From assembly GCF_022458865.1 (NCBI RefSeq), contig NZ_JAJNMU010000011.1, positions 186,001-250,000 of the forward strand: a stretch of DNA of 64,000 bases, given 5' to 3'. The position numbers and the translations under genes are program-made. This DNA is from Paenibacillus periandrae (GTDB lineage Bacteria > Bacillota > Bacilli > Paenibacillales > NBRC-103111). The notes under the pieces are model-generated. The model made no database searches. It saw only the letters and a program-made list of their open reading frames with translations, and was not told where the DNA came from. Numbering within the stretch: the first letter of the stretch is position 1; the number at the start of each line of letters is the position of its first letter. This document shows, piece by piece, positions 63,094 through 64,000 of the stretch.

Positions 63094-64000
63094 ATGTCAA
63101 AAGAAAAGCAATTCGTAAAAGAGATTACTCCACAAAGTGAGGATTTCTCCAGATGGTATTTGGATGTTATCAAAAAAGCAGACTTGATGAGCTATTCGCC
63201 GGTTCGGGGTTGTATCGTATTTAAACCGGACAGCTATGAAATCTGGGAAAATATTCAAAAAGAATTGGATAGCAAATTCAAGGAAACAGGTCATAGAAAT
63301 GCCTATTTTCCACTATTCATCCCTGAAAGCTTTTTTCAGAAGGAAAAGGATCATATTGAAGGCTTCAACCCTGAGCTCCCTTGGGTAACTGAGGCAGGCG
63401 GCGAGAAGCTGGAGGAACGGCTGGCTATACGACCAACTTCTGAAACGATGGTTGGGCACATGTATGCCGAATGGATTAATTCGTACCGCGACCTGCCGCT
63501 CTTGATCAATCAGTGGGCTAACGTAGTTCGTTGGGAGAAGAGAACGCAGCCGTTTTTGCGGACGAGTGAGTTTTTGTGGCAGGAAGGCCACACGGCTCAT
63601 GAGGACGAAGCCGATGCACGTCGTGAAACGATGCAGATGCTAGATATTTATAAGGATTTTGCCGAAAATTTCCTGGCGATTCCGGTTATTCTCGGTGCAA
63701 AGACACCTTCGGAGCGGTTTGCCGGTGCTGTAGACACCTTCTCGATAGAAGCGATGATGAAGGATGGCAAAGCGGTTCAGGCAGGAACCTCTCACTATTT
63801 GGGTACTAAATTCGCTGTTGCTTTTGACATCAAATATTTGGACCGCGAGAATCAGCATCAATTTTGCCATACAACCTCCTGGGGTGTAAGTACACGTCTG
63901 ATTGGAGCCTTGATCATGGTCCATGGAGATGACAGAGGATTGGTTATGCCTCCAAAGGTTGCACCAACGCAACTGATTATGATTCCTATTGGACCACCGA
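63094..64000 (+). CDS. proS: prolyl-tRNA synthetase, archaeal/eukaryotic-type (3' partial)
   Basis: ATG 63094 after GTAGGAGG; the frame runs off the window end. VKEITPQSEDFSRWYLDVIK and SYSPVRGCIVFKPDSYEIWE are typical of the short ProS type without the bacterial editing insertion. RPTSETMVGHMYAEWI and RWEKRTQPFLRTSEFLWQEG are class II motifs, and TTSWGVSTRLIGALIMVHGD follows. It charges tRNA-Pro. Confidence 0.95.
   Translation, partial: MSKEKQFVKEITPQSEDFSRWYLDVIKKADLMSYSPVRGCIVFKPDSYEIWENIQKELDSKFKETGHRNAYFPLFIPESFFQKEKDHIEGFNPELPWVTEAGGEKLEERLAIRPTSETMVGHMYAEWINSYRDLPLLINQWANVVRWEKRTQPFLRTSEFLWQEGHTAHEDEADARRETMQMLDIYKDFAENFLAIPVILGAKTPSERFAGAVDTFSIEAMMKDGKAVQAGTSHYLGTKFAVAFDIKYLDRENQHQFCHTTSWGVSTRLIGALIMVHGDDRGLVMPPKVAPTQLIMIPIGPP

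Noticed and set aside
1..64000. CRISPR arrays, tRNA or rRNA genes
   Set aside because: No regularly spaced repeats and no tRNA- or rRNA-like sequence were seen. The element is not inserted in a tRNA gene.

Overview
The window looks like a piece of a Paenibacillus-type chromosome (Firmicutes, Bacillales, Paenibacillaceae). The gene order is nearly that of the Bacillus subtilis ylqG-ylqH / sucCD / dprA-topA-trmFO / hslVU-codY / fla-che / rpsB-tsf-pyrH-frr-uppS-cdsA-dxr-rseP-proS region. Starts use ATG, GTG and TTG behind strong GGAGG-type ribosome binding sites. yraN and comM lie between ylqH and sucC, and no xerC (codV) gene lies between trmFO and hslV. The genus is an inference from gene order and protein style only.

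Layout. 1-2.1 kb: ylqG (5' end outside the window), ylqH, yraN. 2.1-2.4 kb: two very small minus-strand genes. 2.5-13.85 kb: comM on the minus strand, split in two by a 9.73 kb integrative element. 13.9-24.1 kb: sucCD, dprA, topA, trmFO, hslVU, codY. 24.2-55.6 kb: one long flagellar and chemotaxis operon, from flgB to the gene after swrB. It holds basal body, hook, export apparatus, C-ring, CheY/B/A/W/C/D, FlhF/FlhG, SigD and SwrB. 55.8-64 kb: rpsB, tsf, pyrH, frr, uppS, cdsA, dxr, rseP and the start of an archaeal-type proS.

The element (about 3050-12785) is the accessory part. Its ends can be placed to the base: deleting it and joining the flanks at a shared ACA restores the canonical ComM motif MNPCPCGYWG. 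The same junction rebuilds an attP with 18-base arms, 16 of 18 paired, around a central CA. From left to right it carries four small genes, a long rolling-circle-type Rep (HUH), about 0.9 kb of structured non-coding DNA with a large nested hairpin, a tyrosine-recombinase-like gene, a small divergent gene, an EcoRII-type restriction-modification pair, a ribbon-helix-helix regulator behind a palindromic operator, and a large serine recombinase.

Three points stand out. The recombinase frame runs through the attachment site, so integration swaps its C-terminus. The same gene has an in-frame TAA after the catalytic domain, so the element may be locked in place. I could find no CCWGG site, the expected EcoRII-family target, anywhere in the element, although CCCGG occurs three times and CCWGG is common in the flanks. 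The element is best described as an integrative (probably mobilizable) element that inactivates comM; its mobility is inference.

All motif positions were counted by hand from the sequence. No database search was run, so family names rest on recognised motifs and gene context.
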